Origin: Holothuria scabra
Taxonomy: Eukaryota; Echinodermata; Holothuroidea; Aspidochirotida; Holothuriidae
Length of the DNA: 64,000 nt
Direction: 5' to 3'
NCBI GenBank assembly: GCA_037179385.1
Contig: CM074185.1
Location: 49,603,000-49,666,999 of the forward strand
Below are positions 24,110 through 38,399 of this stretch, one piece after another; the stretch's first letter is position 1, and every line of letters begins with the position of its first letter. Both the position numbers and the translations under genes were made by a program. Under the pieces are notes generated by a model. The model did not search any database. It was given only the letters and a program-made list of their open reading frames with translations, and had not been told where the DNA came from.

Positions 24110-24493
24110 GTCCGCCGGCGTTGGAGACCAAATCTGTTCAACTGCGTAGAAAACTTGTGGAAAGTTCATTTACATACTCGAAGAACAATTGGATGTTTTA
24201 TACTATAATACGAATATTCACATTCATTCAACATCTCTCTCAATACGAACAATATCCACTTGCAAACAATGTATCGAGGCATACTCGACACTGTCAGTTT
24301 ATTCGCAAAATTCTTATCGAATATAGCTACCTACTTTCAAATTTCTGGCAAACTATTTAAATATCTGTTTTCTAGCAAGGAATGTAGTAAACGGACGAAT
24401 CACCGTTAATTGCAAGCTGACGCCTTTTAAATTTGACTCGCATCCGAAAGCTCCCAACCGTTAAAACCGTTCACAACGAGTAACGTTAGGTAT

Positions 24494-24519
24494 TACCAGG
24501 GAGTTGCAACTCCCTGGTA
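24494..24519. repeat. Perfect 26-bp palindrome
   Basis: The arms TACCAGGGAGTTG and CAACTCCCTGGTA are exact complements without a spacer. A similar imperfect palindrome (AGAGAGTTGCCACTCTCTGG) is at about 63642-63672. It could be a terminal hairpin of a mobile element. Confidence 0.75.
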
Positions 24520-24775
24520 TTACATACTTAAGTCCTATTAATACTCTCCACAGTGTATTGTGTTGTAAAGCCCATTGTTTGAACATTATTGCTCAACGCT
24601 ACACGAGACACAGGTTACAGTCGTAGGAGACACAGGTTACAGTCGTACCTTCTTAGCTTCATATAGGATTATGAATATTCAATACCATTCCTTTTTGATT
24701 CCTTACCATAGGCAGGCAAGGAATCTATGCGATGGTGACGTCGTATGTGTGTGTGTGTGTTTGTGACACTTGCTT

Positions 24776-25085
24776 GTAAACCCGACATCTTAAGATAGGA
24801 ATGTCCGACGCTTTTCAAATTTGGTATATAGATTTGTCATGTTGAGGGAAAGAACCCCACTGTTTTTGGTAGAGGTCAAATGTCATTTGAGGTCACCAGC
24901 GGTAAAATTGCCAAAACGCAGAAAATGGTTTGTAAACATGATACTTCAGATAGGACTGACCGATACTTTCTATATTTGGTATATAGATTTGTCATGTTGA
25001 GAGAAAGAAGCCAATTGTTTTACGTAGAGGTCAAAGGTCATTTGAGGTCACCAGCGGTAAAAGTTCGAAAATTCTGTGCCTAAAA
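24776..25085. repeat. Two tandem 155-bp units
   Basis: TTTGGTATATAGATTTGTCATG and GTCATTTGAGGTCACCAGCG recur with a 155-base period (near 24823 and 24978). The second unit holds GAGGTCAAAGGTCA, again a DR1-like match. A (GT)n run (about 24744-24763) precedes the first unit. Non-coding. Confidence 0.8.
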
Positions 25086-25439
25086 TGTAAAGAAAAAGCT
25101 ATCAAAAACAGTGTCAATTTGAAAGAAGGTAAGTTATTTGATGGCAAGGAATCACTAAGCCTTTTGGCTTTCTGGTTAGAATCCTAACCATATTAACCAT
25201 ATTTATGTTAAGATTGCCGTTATGAGGTTAATTAATATTAATGAAATTCTTGATTCGTGGTCTGAACGGAATTTTTGACTATCGCCGGCAGGCTCTGCGG
25301 GAAGGCAGCCTAAGGCCGACACAGAGGCGCTACGTAGGCTACCTTTGAGTAGGGATATGGCCTACCTATCATTCAAGGCTGTCTATCTCTAGATTTCAAC
25401 AGTCATGAATTTGGTAATTTGAACTGAAAGTGCCATAAG

Positions 25440-25768
25440 CAGTGGCGGCGCTGGAATGTCAAAATTGGGGGAGGGGGATAAAACTTTATCGCCTAGGGCG
25501 AAACCGAGCCCAAATCATCCGTTCCTTGAGATAGGAGTCCAGGGGGCGAAGCCCCTGAAGCTCTGAGGTTTTATCAATTGAAACCTTTGAATGAAAAATT
25601 CAGTCTCTAGAGAGGTTTATTATTTTTTTTCATTTAGTCCAACTCCTAACTGACCTAACTTCAGTAGTAAGGTCGGCAAGTGGAGGAGGGGAGGTAGGAA
25701 ATGGGGAAAAGTGGGGAAACGGACAAAATCTGGTGGAATCTCCTCTTTTCCCCGTGGCAATGTCACTG
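25440..25768. mobile_element. Short hAT derivative, 329 bp, perfect 8-bp duplication
   Basis: GCCATAAG occurs exactly at 25432-25439 and 25769-25776. Element ends CAGTGGC (left) and GTCACTG (right) are compatible hAT ends although the repeats beyond the first bases are poor. The interior includes CCAGGGGGCGAAGCCCC and a T run. Too short to code. Confidence 0.85.
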
Positions 25769-25799
25769 GCCATAAGAGACCAAATTGTGAGCTTAAATT

Positions 25800-26420
25800 A
25801 GATGGGTTGCAAGGTGCAGGTTGAAAACGTCTAAACGCCGCTAGAGGACCGGGGGGCTGATGGGCATATCAATAGTGGCCCACTCTATTAAATGTGACCA
25901 AGTTAAATAGAACACCATCGATTAATTTAGGTTTTATTTGTGAATTACTCTTTTTGGAATGACGGTTGTTGTTGAATTTCATGAAAGTAAAAAGAGGAAA
26001 TATCAATAGGCAGATAGGTGGGCAGTGCAAAGTTTTGAAGGATTAAAAGTGATTTTAGGTAATACTGAAAATCGTTGAAGGAGTGTTTTGTTTTAAATTG
26101 ATTGACTATAGATCTTCCAATGTATCTCTTTCATACAAGCTGCTCGGGAGAATTTGGTTTTTACAAAAAGTATGCATTATAATAGACTTTACCTAGCATA
26201 TTTTAAAAACAATGAGCCATGCACTACCACTTTTTTGTCAATCGGGGTCCAAAAATTGAAAAAAATCTTCAAAACCGCAGTTTCTTATGATCCAATTACT
26301 CTGTTACAACCAGTTTCATTACTATATTTATTCCAAGCATTATGCAGTTTTTCAGCACGAAACAAGGCTACGGCGATGAGTCCCCTTCCGATTGGAAACT
26401 TCCCACATCTAAGTTTTTGA
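25800..26420 (+). repeat. Dispersed duplication shared with 56370-57800
   Basis: Colinear blocks recur in the same orientation: GCAGGTTGAAAACGTCTAAA and GCTAGAGGAC, TTAAATGTGAC, GAAATATCAAT near 56370-56600, and TCAATCGGGG, TCTTCAAAACCGCAGTTTC near 57660. The second copy has about 0.9 kb more between the blocks. No coding frame. Confidence 0.7.
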
Positions 26421-26499
26421 AGTATAATTCGAGTTTTCTAAACTTTATTATAACGATTAACAATTTGTTCAGCGGCTTTCTGTGATAAGCTTTTTCTTA

Positions 26500-26880
26500 T
26501 ATCTTCCTGTTGTTATGAAGATTAATAGCTACCACTTTACATTTTTTTGCGATAAAAAGCTTCATGCTCAAGTCCTCATGAAGCGGCACACCAAGATATT
26601 ATTTTGTAAAAGTGTTTTAGCATCATTGAGTAACACATTTGTAGTAATACACTTATCGAGTTTTATATCCAAACATAATGCATTCAGTCTTCTCATTGTT
26701 CATTTTTAATCGGTTCTTTGTCATACAAACCTGAATATTCACCTCTCCAGCTTTGATATGCATGACTGTTCATTTAACCTGAAATCAGCTCGAAAGCTCT
26801 CATATAAGGGGTGATCATCTGCATATCCAAGTGTGTATGGTAATGTTAATTTAAGACTGAAGTGTGCTGGTATAGATATT
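26500..26880 (-). pseudogene. Non-LTR reverse transcriptase fragment with YADD box
   Basis: Read on the minus strand, 26814-26825 encodes YADD, in the context GYADDHPLYESF, followed by RLNEQSCISKLER and, after frame breaks, MNNEKTECIMFGYKT and KCITTNVLLNDA. This order (catalytic YADD, a helix, then N.EKTE..MFG) is the end of the palm of CR1-group reverse transcriptases. Stops and frameshifts interrupt it, and no longer open frame exists. A fossil fragment only. Confidence 0.65.
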
Positions 26881-27199
26881 GTAAAAGATTGTAATTGTAA
26901 CTGCCATTTGCAATCCTTGGTCTCAAGCTAGAGCACAAATATTCCGAAACATACGCAAAATCTAGACGTTTTAGTTGTGGGTAGCAAGGGACTACTTCAA
27001 ATATCGTTTTCTCAGTTATTGTTCCACAGTTCATAAGAACTGCAACTTGACTGCTGACCTGAGGTCAGTTCCGCTTGCAAGTTAGAGAGCTGATGAAGCC
27101 GTATCGTAATTATATTAGTTATATTAGCCCTTTATTTGCTAATAGACGACATCGTTATGTTACCAGCCTTTGCCCGAATGTTTTATCAAAGTTTTTGCA

Positions 27200-28622
<1,423 letters not shown>

Positions 28623-28897
28623 TATATATGTATGTATATACCAAATTTATTTATATATTCTACGCAGCTGTCGTCAGCGTTTATTTTCACTTTATCTCTG
28701 CTTCCACAGGTTTCTGTATCTCTCCGGAGATCCGCTGGCGAATAAACAATTATGTTCAGCTGGATGGCATCAACTTTGATCTCTGGTTGGGCTTGCGTCA
28801 AACGAGAACTAGTGCTGTTCCGAAAAATTAGGCGCCTGCTCAGAAGGTGAATTGCGAGTTGCTTCATTTGTTATTTGAGCTAAGGCCAAACCAACTT

Positions 28898-28971
28898 GGC
28901 AACATGGCTCAGTGGTTAGAGCGTCCGCACTTGAAAGCGAGAGGTCCCGAGTTCGAATCCCGGTGGAGTTA
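28898..28971 (+). ncRNA. tRNA-like sequence, probable tRNA pseudogene or SINE head
   Basis: It has good internal Pol III promoter boxes: A box TGGCTCAGTGGTTAGAGC and B box GAGTTCGAATCCC at tRNA spacing, and a T run (28978-28983) that could end transcription. The D arm folds, and a CTTGAAA anticodon-like loop (TGA) is visible. The acceptor arms (GGCAACA / TGGAGTT) pair poorly and the anticodon stem has only about three pairs. A functional tRNA is therefore unlikely. Confidence 0.45.
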
Positions 28972-29061
28972 ACATCGTTTTTTCACCTCAGCCAGATTTT
29001 CCAGCTTTACCAATTTGATTTATATTGTTTTGTCTCTGGCACATTCTAACTTCGATCTACC

Positions 29062-30899
<1,838 letters not shown>

Positions 30900-30904
30900 A
30901 CATA

Positions 30905-31569
30905 TATATGTATGTGGGAGAGACCAAGCGCCGCCTCGCGAATCGAGTCACCGAGCACCTTAGGTCCATCAAACAGAACCTCCATGGATACCCGGTGGCT
31001 GCACATTTCAATCCCCCTTCACCTTGTTCAATACAGCATTTAACCGTTACGGCAGCTGTAATGTACCGAGGCTCCGATCGTGACCGCCTTAGTGCTGAAA
31101 ACCGACTGATCATGAGGCTAGGTACTCTCGCTCCACACGGGCTTAACGTTAGAATTGACCTTTTGTAATATTCACCCCCTTTTTGTACCAGTTTTTACTC
31201 CTTTTACACTTACCCGTTCGTGCTCGTTTTTTTCTGTGTAGGCCTTATTTACAATTTTTTTCCGGAGCTAGTTTTTGTCTCTTGTTTTCCCTTTTTTAAG
31301 AACATGTTCGATTTTTACGTGCATTTTTTCATCCAGGACGCTCTTTTTCTTTTTTTGATTTGTGTTTCATCCTTCGCACTCATGTTTTCTGACAGTCACT
31401 TTCGTCCGGTTCTGTTTTTACAGCGATCGCTTCGGATTTGATGTTTGTCGTGTCCAATTGTTACTGTTGGTTGTTCAGTTTGGTTTTTGCCACCTGATGA
31501 AGGGTTTATACCCGAAACGTCGTGGAGCTTTCCGCAAACGTTTAAGCACTTTTTACTACCTCTTTTCGA

Positions 31570-31572
<3 letters not shown>
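30905..31572 (+). mobile_element. PLE fragment C: GIY-YIG end plus 3' UTR, inverted to B
   Basis: It starts inside the endonuclease (YVGETKRRLANRVTEHL) and continues to the stop at about 31168 (AENRLIMRLGTLAPHGLN, IDLL), then a complete 3' UTR with the hammerhead-like core at 31494-31518, ending TTTTCGACC at a (TA)n array. It is the inverted counterpart of about 29338-30002 in fragment B with only a few differences, so the two copies are young or were made together. Confidence 0.9.

Positions 31573-31573
<1 letters not shown>

Positions 31574-31655
<82 letters not shown>
31574..31655. repeat. (TA)n array
   Basis: About 82 bases of TA repeat between the 3' end of PLE fragment C and a small TIR element. 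Confidence 0.97.
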
Positions 31656-31656
<1 letters not shown>

Positions 31657-31658
31657 CG

Positions 31659-32160
31659 CTGGATCCTACCTTAGGTCGACATCGACCTTAAGTCGACATA
31701 TACATATTTCACATATTTGAATGTATCTGCACATACAGACACTAAAAAAATCAAATAAAATACCACCATAAACTTCAACAGCGCCAACAATAATATGTAT
31801 GGTATAATTATTATGTATGACGTACGCACAAGTTATAATAAAATAAACAAAGTATTAAAGGTATTTTGCAATATTTACGTGTTAACTTAATGTACATTTT
31901 TAGACAACGCAAGATATAACACCCCTTTTTTCACGTGCAAATCTACATACTATACATAGTGTTTATTACGTCTATATACAGACACAATAAAGAGGGCGCC
32001 ATGAAGGTATTATACATGCACTTATTTCATTAAGAATGTATGCAGAAGGGGTTGAAATCGTGAACCAAACATTAGGTCGACACGAAAATGTTGACCTATC
32101 GTAATTGTCGACCTAATGTACATTTTTAGACGAAGGAATGTCGACCAAAGGTAGGATCCA

Positions 32161-32161
<1 letters not shown>
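31659..32161. mobile_element. Small TIR element (503 bp) inside a (TA)n array
   Basis: Ends CTGGATCCTACCTTAGGTCGAC-like and its inverted complement (GTCGACCAAAGGTAGGATCCAG at the right) are terminal inverted repeats of about 22 bases with one or two mismatches. GTCGAC words recur inside near both ends. No frame codes for a transposase. TA arrays lie on both sides, so it probably inserted into one TA array. Confidence 0.7.

Positions 32162-32165
<4 letters not shown>

Positions 32166-32210
<45 letters not shown>
32166..32210. repeat. (TA)n array
   Basis: Forty-five bases of TA, right flank of the 503-bp TIR element. Confidence 0.95.
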
Positions 32211-32213
<3 letters not shown>

Positions 32214-32519
32214 CGAAAAATAACAATGAAATGCATAAGAGAAAAGTATTCGCCCTAACGTCTCAAAATATAAACAACGTTATTTCAATGGCCAGCCATC
32301 CATTCGTGTTAACAGCTAGGTTTCCGTAAATTTGACAACTTTGAAGTAATGGTATCTGCTTTGTAAATCTAGGAGGGCACTCTTGTCCGTTTACGTATTC
32401 CTATAGAAAAAGTGTTTAGAAACGTTACGGCGAAACTTATATTTCGCCCCCAAATTTTTTCCCCTTAAGGTCGACTTTTCAATAACAACTTTCCCCCTAA
32501 GTGCCGAATTAGTGAAAAA
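32211..32519. other. Unassigned segment between TA arrays
   Basis: It begins GGGCGAAAAATA and near 32440 has ATTTCGCCCCC, a short inverted match. It may be another small insertion into TA DNA; no gene. Confidence 0.35.
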
Positions 32520-32690
<171 letters not shown>

Positions 32691-32702
32691 TGCCTAATTC
32701 GT

Positions 32703-34975
32703 AACTTATAATAATAATAATAATGGAAATTTATAATGCGCACACATCCGCAAAAAGCGCTCATGGCGCATGCAGGGCTGTTAGAGATACAAAACAAAAC
32801 ACACAAGAAAAAATAACTTCCTAAGAAAAAGCAATGTCCATCAAATGAGTTTTAAGTCTAGGTTTAAATGTCTCTAAAGTTGAACTAAAACGAATATCTT
32901 CGGGAAGCTTGTTCCAAAGGTGAGGAGCAGCAGCAGAGAAAGATCTGTCACCCCAGGTCCTCAAAGTTTTCGGTTCAGCCAAGAGATGCTGGGATGCCGA
33001 TCTCAAACCGGGCGTGTTTGGGAGAAAACAAGCAATTCAGTTATGTATGGTGGAGCTAGGTTGTTTATGGCACGATAAGTGAGGAGAAGTATTTTAAACT
33101 GAATCCTGAAACGAACAGGAAGCCAGTGCAGATCAGACAGGACGGTGGATATGTGCATGGACACCTTAGTACGAGTAACAAGACGAGCGGCGGTATTTTG
33201 TTTCATTTGAAGTCGACGAATTTAATCATTGGGGAGTCCGAATAAAAGGGCATTCCCCATGTCGAGACGGGAGGAAATGAAAGTGTGAACTAATTGCTCC
33301 GTAGCTTGTTAGTTGAGGTATTTTCTGATTTTGCCCAGGTTCCTAATATGGTAGCTGCACGATTTGATAGTCGCATTGATGTGCGATTCCATAGACATTT
33401 TGTTATCCATTAGGTTACCAAGGTTACGCACTTGGTCAACCGGAGGGATATCTGAGTCTCCAACTCTAAAATGAGGGATGTTGATCTTCCCTTTCTTCAC
33501 CGGTGAACCAAAAAGAATGAACTCAGTTTTATTGTCATTAAGTTTTAGATAGTTAGATTTCATCCAGTCACGAATCTCATCAACACATTTCTCAATCCGA
33601 TGAAGGCAATTTTCTGCCTCCTGCTGTGTAGCTTCGAAAGACGAATACATTTGAGTGTCATCAGCATAAACATGACAGTTAAGCCCATGTCTTTTAATGA
33701 GATTCCGAACAGGGGATTTATACACAACAAACCATTGGGGCCCAACACTGAGCCTTGCGGCACAGAATAATTAAGAACAACTGGTTGTGAAGAGTAATCA
33801 CGAATGCGCACACATTGTGATCGGTTATGAAGGTAAGATTTGCACCAATCTAGAGCAGTACCACCAATCCCTATGTGGTATTGCAGCCTGTGAAGAAGGA
33901 TTTTATGATCAACCGGGTCAAATGCAGAGCTGAGATCAAGTAAGATCATTGCAGTAATTTTGCCACGGTCCATTTCACGCAGTATGTCATTTTGAACCTG
34001 TAATAAAGCGGTCTCAGTGCTGTGATGGGGGCGTTAGGCAGATTGGAAAGGGTCCTGTAAGTCATTCTGAGTGATTACAGACCATAGACGAGGTGAAACA
34101 ATACGCTCTATCAGCTTTCCAAGAAACGGTAAGTTTGCAACTGGTCTAAAATTTTTGAAGTCCTCTTTTTCAAGACTAGGCTTCTTTAGAAGGGGTCTAA
34201 TATATGCAAGTTTCAAATCAGAGGGAAATACCCCGGAAACATGAGATTTGTTTATAATACATGTTAAGAAAGGAACAATGTCTTTAATGCAGTGTTTTAT
34301 TAACAAGGTAGGTATCGGATCAAGCTCGCATGATTTTTTTTGGAGCTTTCATGAGCACTCTTTCAACTTCTTCATTTGTTGTTGGTTCGAAGTTGAGAAT
34401 TCGGGGACAACAACCACCGCCTTCAAGAACAACAGAACCAGGCTGCACAATCCTTATGGAAACTACGACCTATTCGGTCAATCTTTTCCACGAAGTAATC
34501 AGAGAATCGGTTAGCTGAATCCTGCTCAGAATGACAACTTGGAAGTAAAGAGTCATTGGGTTTAAGCAGCAAATTGCTAACGATCGCGAAAAGACGTTTC
34601 TGATCGCCATGGCAGTCGGCTACAGCTTTAGAGTAAAAGCTGGATTTTGCTGCCTCAATCAACCGATTAACAATTTGCCGTTGTTCACAATAAACCTGGC
34701 GGTCTACTTCAAGTTTCGATTTGCGCCATTTACGCTCAAGTTCCCTTCTTTTAGATTTAGCCGACTGTATTTCCTCATTATACCAGGATGTGTTAGGTCT
34801 AATGACAATACTTCGAGTCTGAGGAGGCGCATGTTTGTTCAGCAGCTCCTTTAGTAATCTGTTGTATTTTCCGACACATTCATCGAGATTGTCGTTATCA
34901 AAGTCAATTGAAGAAAGTTCCTGGATGATATCATGACCCAAGATGTTAAAGTCAATTGAAAACTTACAGGGAAAA
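32703..34975 (-). mobile_element. Decayed L2/CR1-like non-LTR retrotransposon
   Basis: On the minus strand the order is: inter-domain region (VIRPNTSWYNEEIQSAKSKR, SKAVADCHGDQKRLF at about 34980-34470), RT fingers (KLAYIRPLLKKPS, FRPVANLPFLGKLIERI), a broken YRPHHST (stop at 34034-34036), motif A MILLDLSSAFDPVDHKIL (about 33900-33950), VPQGSVLGP, motif C YADDTQMYSSF (about 33640-33665), ILFGSPVKK, then thumb LSDLHWLPVRFRIQFKILL and the terminal WGDRSFSAAAPHLWNKLP..IR. Frame changes and stops (for example at 33309-33311) split it. The catalytic residues remain but the copy is dead, and no endonuclease is present. The 3' UTR ends in a short (ATT)n tail at 32709-32724. Confidence 0.9.
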
Positions 34976-35440
34976 CATATATATGTACTTTTATAAACAG
35001 CGACCAAATAAAAATGAAAAAGTGAGAGTGAAATGCACGTATTCTTTTAATGAAAGCATTCATCATGACAAAGTGTTTACATTGAGAGTGTTCAGATTTG
35101 TCTCTGATTAAAATATATTAGACCACTTTAACACTTGACAGCTGATATCGAGGGGCGATCAAATACGGATCACATCCTCCCCTCCAGATCAAAGGTTTTG
35201 CCATCACACTTGAACCCTGCGGTGAATCAAGCCACGATCAAGGGATCAACAATTAAACAGGTGTACTGTGCACTGTGTGCCCTGTGTGCGGTACTAGTGC
35301 AAGTGCAGGCTGTACCGCAGCTGCTCCGGGTTCTTGTATGTTGTATTTCGCGGGAGAAACGGGAAGTTGCGTCATCGGTCGTGTTGGTCTCGGGTCACCT
35401 TGATCCTCCGAGCTTTCACACACGGTTTTTTTATTTATTC
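34976..35440. other. Non-coding stretch, possibly part of a repeat
   Basis: Sequence near 35140-35230 (TCGAGGGGCGATCAAATACGG, CATCACACTTGAA) resembles, partly inverted, sequence at 36500-36620 (GATCTCGAGGGGTGTATCAG, CAAGTGTGAAAGC). This suggests an older element interrupted by the hAT insertion at 35449. Confidence 0.4.
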
Positions 35441-35448
35441 CCCGCGCG

Positions 35449-36465
35449 CATGGGCGTCCGCAGAAATTTTTATAAGGGGGGGGGGGCAAAATCATTAATG
35501 GATGATTGAATTGTGTACACTATATAAGCGGAGCGCCATCATCAGTTGGCGCGGAGTGTAGAAGAAAATTTTGGGCCTTACTAACCCTCCAGATGGCCGG
35601 AAACGACACTTGGCGAGTGTTCTAAGCTGCATATACCCAGCCTGGAAACAGAATTTCATGTCTGTAATTTTTTGATTTTTAGAATTTTCATTGTTAAAAA
35701 TCGTTGAAGGGAAAATATCATGGATGATTGAATTGTTTACACTATCTAAGCGGAGCGCCATTATCGGTTGGCGCGGAGCGTACAAGAAAATTTTGGGCCT
35801 TACAAACCCTCCAGATGGCCGGAAACGACACTTGCCGAGTGTTATAAGCTGCGTGTACCCAGCCCTGAAACAGGAATTTCATGTCTGTAATTTTTAAATT
35901 TTTAGAATTTTCAATGCAAAAAATTGTTGAAGGGAAATCTGCCTCTCGGTAACGACCTCGCACGCCTATGCACGATAAAACTTACAACTGTCAAACAGCC
36001 TATATAGTCTGTTACCTAATTATGAACCATGCATACACCCCCTCCCCCACCCCCGTATTCACCTTGTATATCCAATTTACACCCGCGCGTCACCACTTGA
36101 GATCAGCAAGGGACCAAACCAAGACCAACGCATTCATCAATGGTCGGATGCCATATGCACACCACATTCCTGACAACTAGGCTGGTACATAGTTTGTACA
36201 ATTACAAATTTCCAGTAGATATCACGAATGATGGTCCCCAAATTACGATTTTACTATTCAGCATACTGCACCATCTTCTCTTTTGCTATTCCTGGTCAAA
36301 TGTCCGCATATTTCACGAGTAAAAACTGACGCTGTGAGTGAAGGTATTTTGATGATTTATTTTTAATTTTTTTATTTTAATTTTTAATTATTTTTTTCAA
36401 AAGTTTGATTTTCCAGGGGGGGGGGGGCAAGTGCCCCCCCTTGCCCCCCCTTGCGGACGCCCATG
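35449..36465. mobile_element. hAT non-autonomous element, 1.02 kb, perfect 8-bp duplication
   Basis: Terminal inverted repeats CATGGGCGTCCGCA (from 35449) and TGCGGACGCCCATG (to 36465), followed inward by G/C runs. CCCGCGCG occurs exactly at 35441-35448 and 36466-36473. Two tandem GGAGCG-family units (about 35520-35715 and 35745-35940, period about 225) fill its left half. No transposase is encoded. Confidence 0.92.
35520..35940 (+). repeat. Two tandem GGAGCG-family units
   Basis: Each unit has AAGCGGAGCGCCAT, GGTTGGCGCGGAG.GTA, GAAAATTTTGGGCCTTAC, CCTCCAGATGGCCGGAAACG and ATTTCATGTCTGTAATTTTT. The first carries small changes (AGTTGGCGCGGAGTGTAG). Confidence 0.85.
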
Positions 36466-36473
36466 CCCGCGCG

Positions 36474-37235
36474 ATACCTGTTCCGTCCACGAGGGAAGAT
36501 CAATATCTCCGGATCTGATCCTGAGTGTGAGAGCTTAAAGCTTTCACACTACCAAGTTGATCTCGAGGGGTGTATCAGATCCGGGTCTGATCCCCTTCTC
36601 GCAATCAAGTGTGAAAGCACGCTTAGTATAGGGCAGATGACCCATGTTACTCTACTGACGCAATTAATTAAATTTAGTCTCACAGAACTAGCATGGTGAC
36701 AAGAACTCGTTAGTTTGGTTACTTATCTAGTCCAAGCTATTGATAAGTTGTTTTGATGCTTTTCTTAAGTTGCTTTTTTAAACTTCAACGCTCTTGAAAC
36801 TTGAACTCGTAGAAGAGTGAATTTTCACTCTTATTGGAGAGTGACTAAGTCCGTTTTTTTTTATTTTAGGGTGCACCGTCAGTTCAATAGCATCATCTGG
36901 CACAGGTTGGTTTGAGACATTACCGTTTGCGTGAACCACGGCGGGAGAAAATATATTTTCGTTATACGATGCACAACTCTAAGTATGCCATAGCTACGCA
37001 GAGACATGTGTGAAATTATAAAAGATGGTGTCAGGTTAGTAAGTTAGGTGTCAGGTATACCCGTTCCAACCTACATTTCAGTTCCTGTCATTTACTACGA
37101 AATGGCTAAACAATTCAAACTCAATGCTAAGGCCCTAAACCAAATGAAATTTCTTGTTTTCACATCAAATAAAACTTAAACATGATACGTTATCAAGCAC
37201 ATGATTACATGTTACCAGTATCGTTTTTCAGCAAT
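36474..37235. other. Intergenic stretch 3' of the BRICHOS gene
   Basis: It probably includes the 3' UTR of the minus-strand gene ending at 37236. No canonical minus-strand AATAAA is seen in the first 150 bases after the stop; an AGTAAA variant is near 37090. Confidence 0.4.
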
Positions 37236-37454
37236 TTAGGACTTAATCCAACAAAGGCAAATATAACACAACCATGGGCAAGACTCCACACATTTTGCCC
37301 GCCGCTTTCGGGAATTGCTTCTTGTTTCGGCGAGCCAATATGCCGGTTGTGACGAACACTTGTTCATAACCTCGAGGTCATTGGCAGCCCTAACAAATTT
37401 CTCCGGGAGTGTTCCAGCTACTCTGAACACTATCGCATCTTCACTTGATTCGTC
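37236..37454 (-). CDS. BRICHOS gene last exon: domain end, RKRR site, Cys-rich peptide
   Basis: The acceptor TTATATTTACAG precedes GAC GAA at 37454 and the frame runs 72 codons to a stop at 37236-37238. It reads DAIVFRVAGTLPEKFVRAAN, then EVMNKCSSQPAYWLAE, matching the end of BRICHOS domains, where the second conserved Cys is followed by a short loop and P-Y-W-L. After a basic stretch, RKRR forms a furin-type proprotein cleavage site. The last 20 residues start AKCVESCPW and end CWIKS, with five Cys, two Trp and little charge. Release as a mature peptide is inferred. The odd Cys number suggests a dimer or a pairing outside the peptide. The low positive charge is unusual for an antimicrobial peptide, so another role of the beta-prone client is possible. 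Confidence 0.8.
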   Translation of the reverse strand, partial: DESSEDAIVFRVAGTLPEKFVRAANDLEVMNKCSSQPAYWLAETRSNSRKRRAKCVESCPWLCYICLCWIKS

Positions 37455-38273
37455 CTGTAAATATAACATTAATGATACTAAGTCAGTATCGATGAAAAAG
37501 TAATGATGTAAAACGTAATGTGAGCAAAGATGGATAAAATTTGACGTAACTACCAGTATGCTAATAGTATTTATTGGATATGATTGTCACGAATGCACAA
37601 ACTTTTGACTAAAAGAGGGTAAATTATTTCGGCGTTTGGAAGAACAGGCTATCAAAGTCTGCATAGAATTTCTGAAAATACTCCATAGCTGGATCGTTAG
37701 TCTTCTTAAAAAATGAACTTTAGGGAGAAAGACTGCACCTGTTTTAGAGAAATATCCATAGCCCTCACTCTCATAGTACATGATTATAGATAATTCCATG
37801 TTACCAGTGCCCCCCCCCCCCTTTCGAGAAGTAAGGTTATCTTAAAAAGTGATCTGTATATTGCACAAGACTAAATATATAACCCAAAATTTCAAGAACT
37901 TCGACAATGCAACTTCCTCATCACTTGTAATGGGTAATAAATTTTGAGCAGATACATCGGTTATTGGGGTTAATTGTGAGACTGAATTCATGTTTACACT
38001 TGTTTTCTTCCTATGACATCCTGGTGGACTCCAATTGCAATATTTCCATATATATCGATTTCACACACTGAATTAAAATATTTTCCATAAATAAGACAAA
38101 TTGCTTGTTAGAATATACTACCACAACATCATAAAATGACTATATATTCATAACAATAAAAAAAATCATGACACATAATTTAATTGTATAGCAATAAGTC
38201 ATATTTGGACATTGAAGCTAGATCTTTTTAGATTTATGAAGTAAGATGATACATTTTAGGATTTGAAACCTAC
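37455..38273 (-). other. Intron of the BRICHOS gene
   Basis: Bounded by a GTAGGT donor (38268-38273) and the TTACAG acceptor (37455-37460). It holds a C run at 37809-37821 and no other feature. Confidence 0.7.
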
Positions 38274-38399
38274 CAATTCAGATTCATCTTCCACATCCTT
38301 CACAAATATTGGTTCCTCCTCGTCTCTGCTTATTGGGATATTTTCTAGATTTGCAAAGTAGCATCTCTTTGAGGTGGTGTTTTGTGCCATGAAAATGTC
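38274..38399 (-). CDS. BRICHOS gene exon 3, first conserved cysteine
   Basis: A 42-codon exon with a strong acceptor (CACACTTTCAG) and a GTAGGT donor, phase 0 on both sides. It reads DIFMAQNTTSKRCYFANLEN and ends in an acidic linker (SRDEEEPIF, KDVEDESEL). The SKRCYFANLE block fits the first conserved BRICHOS Cys, and NTT is a possible N-glycosylation site. The acidic loop between the two Cys is where BRICHOS domains vary most. Confidence 0.8.

Noticed and set aside
28898..28971. Functional tRNA-Ser(TGA) gene
   Set aside because: The acceptor and anticodon stems pair poorly and no long serine-type variable arm is present; kept only as a tRNA-like sequence.
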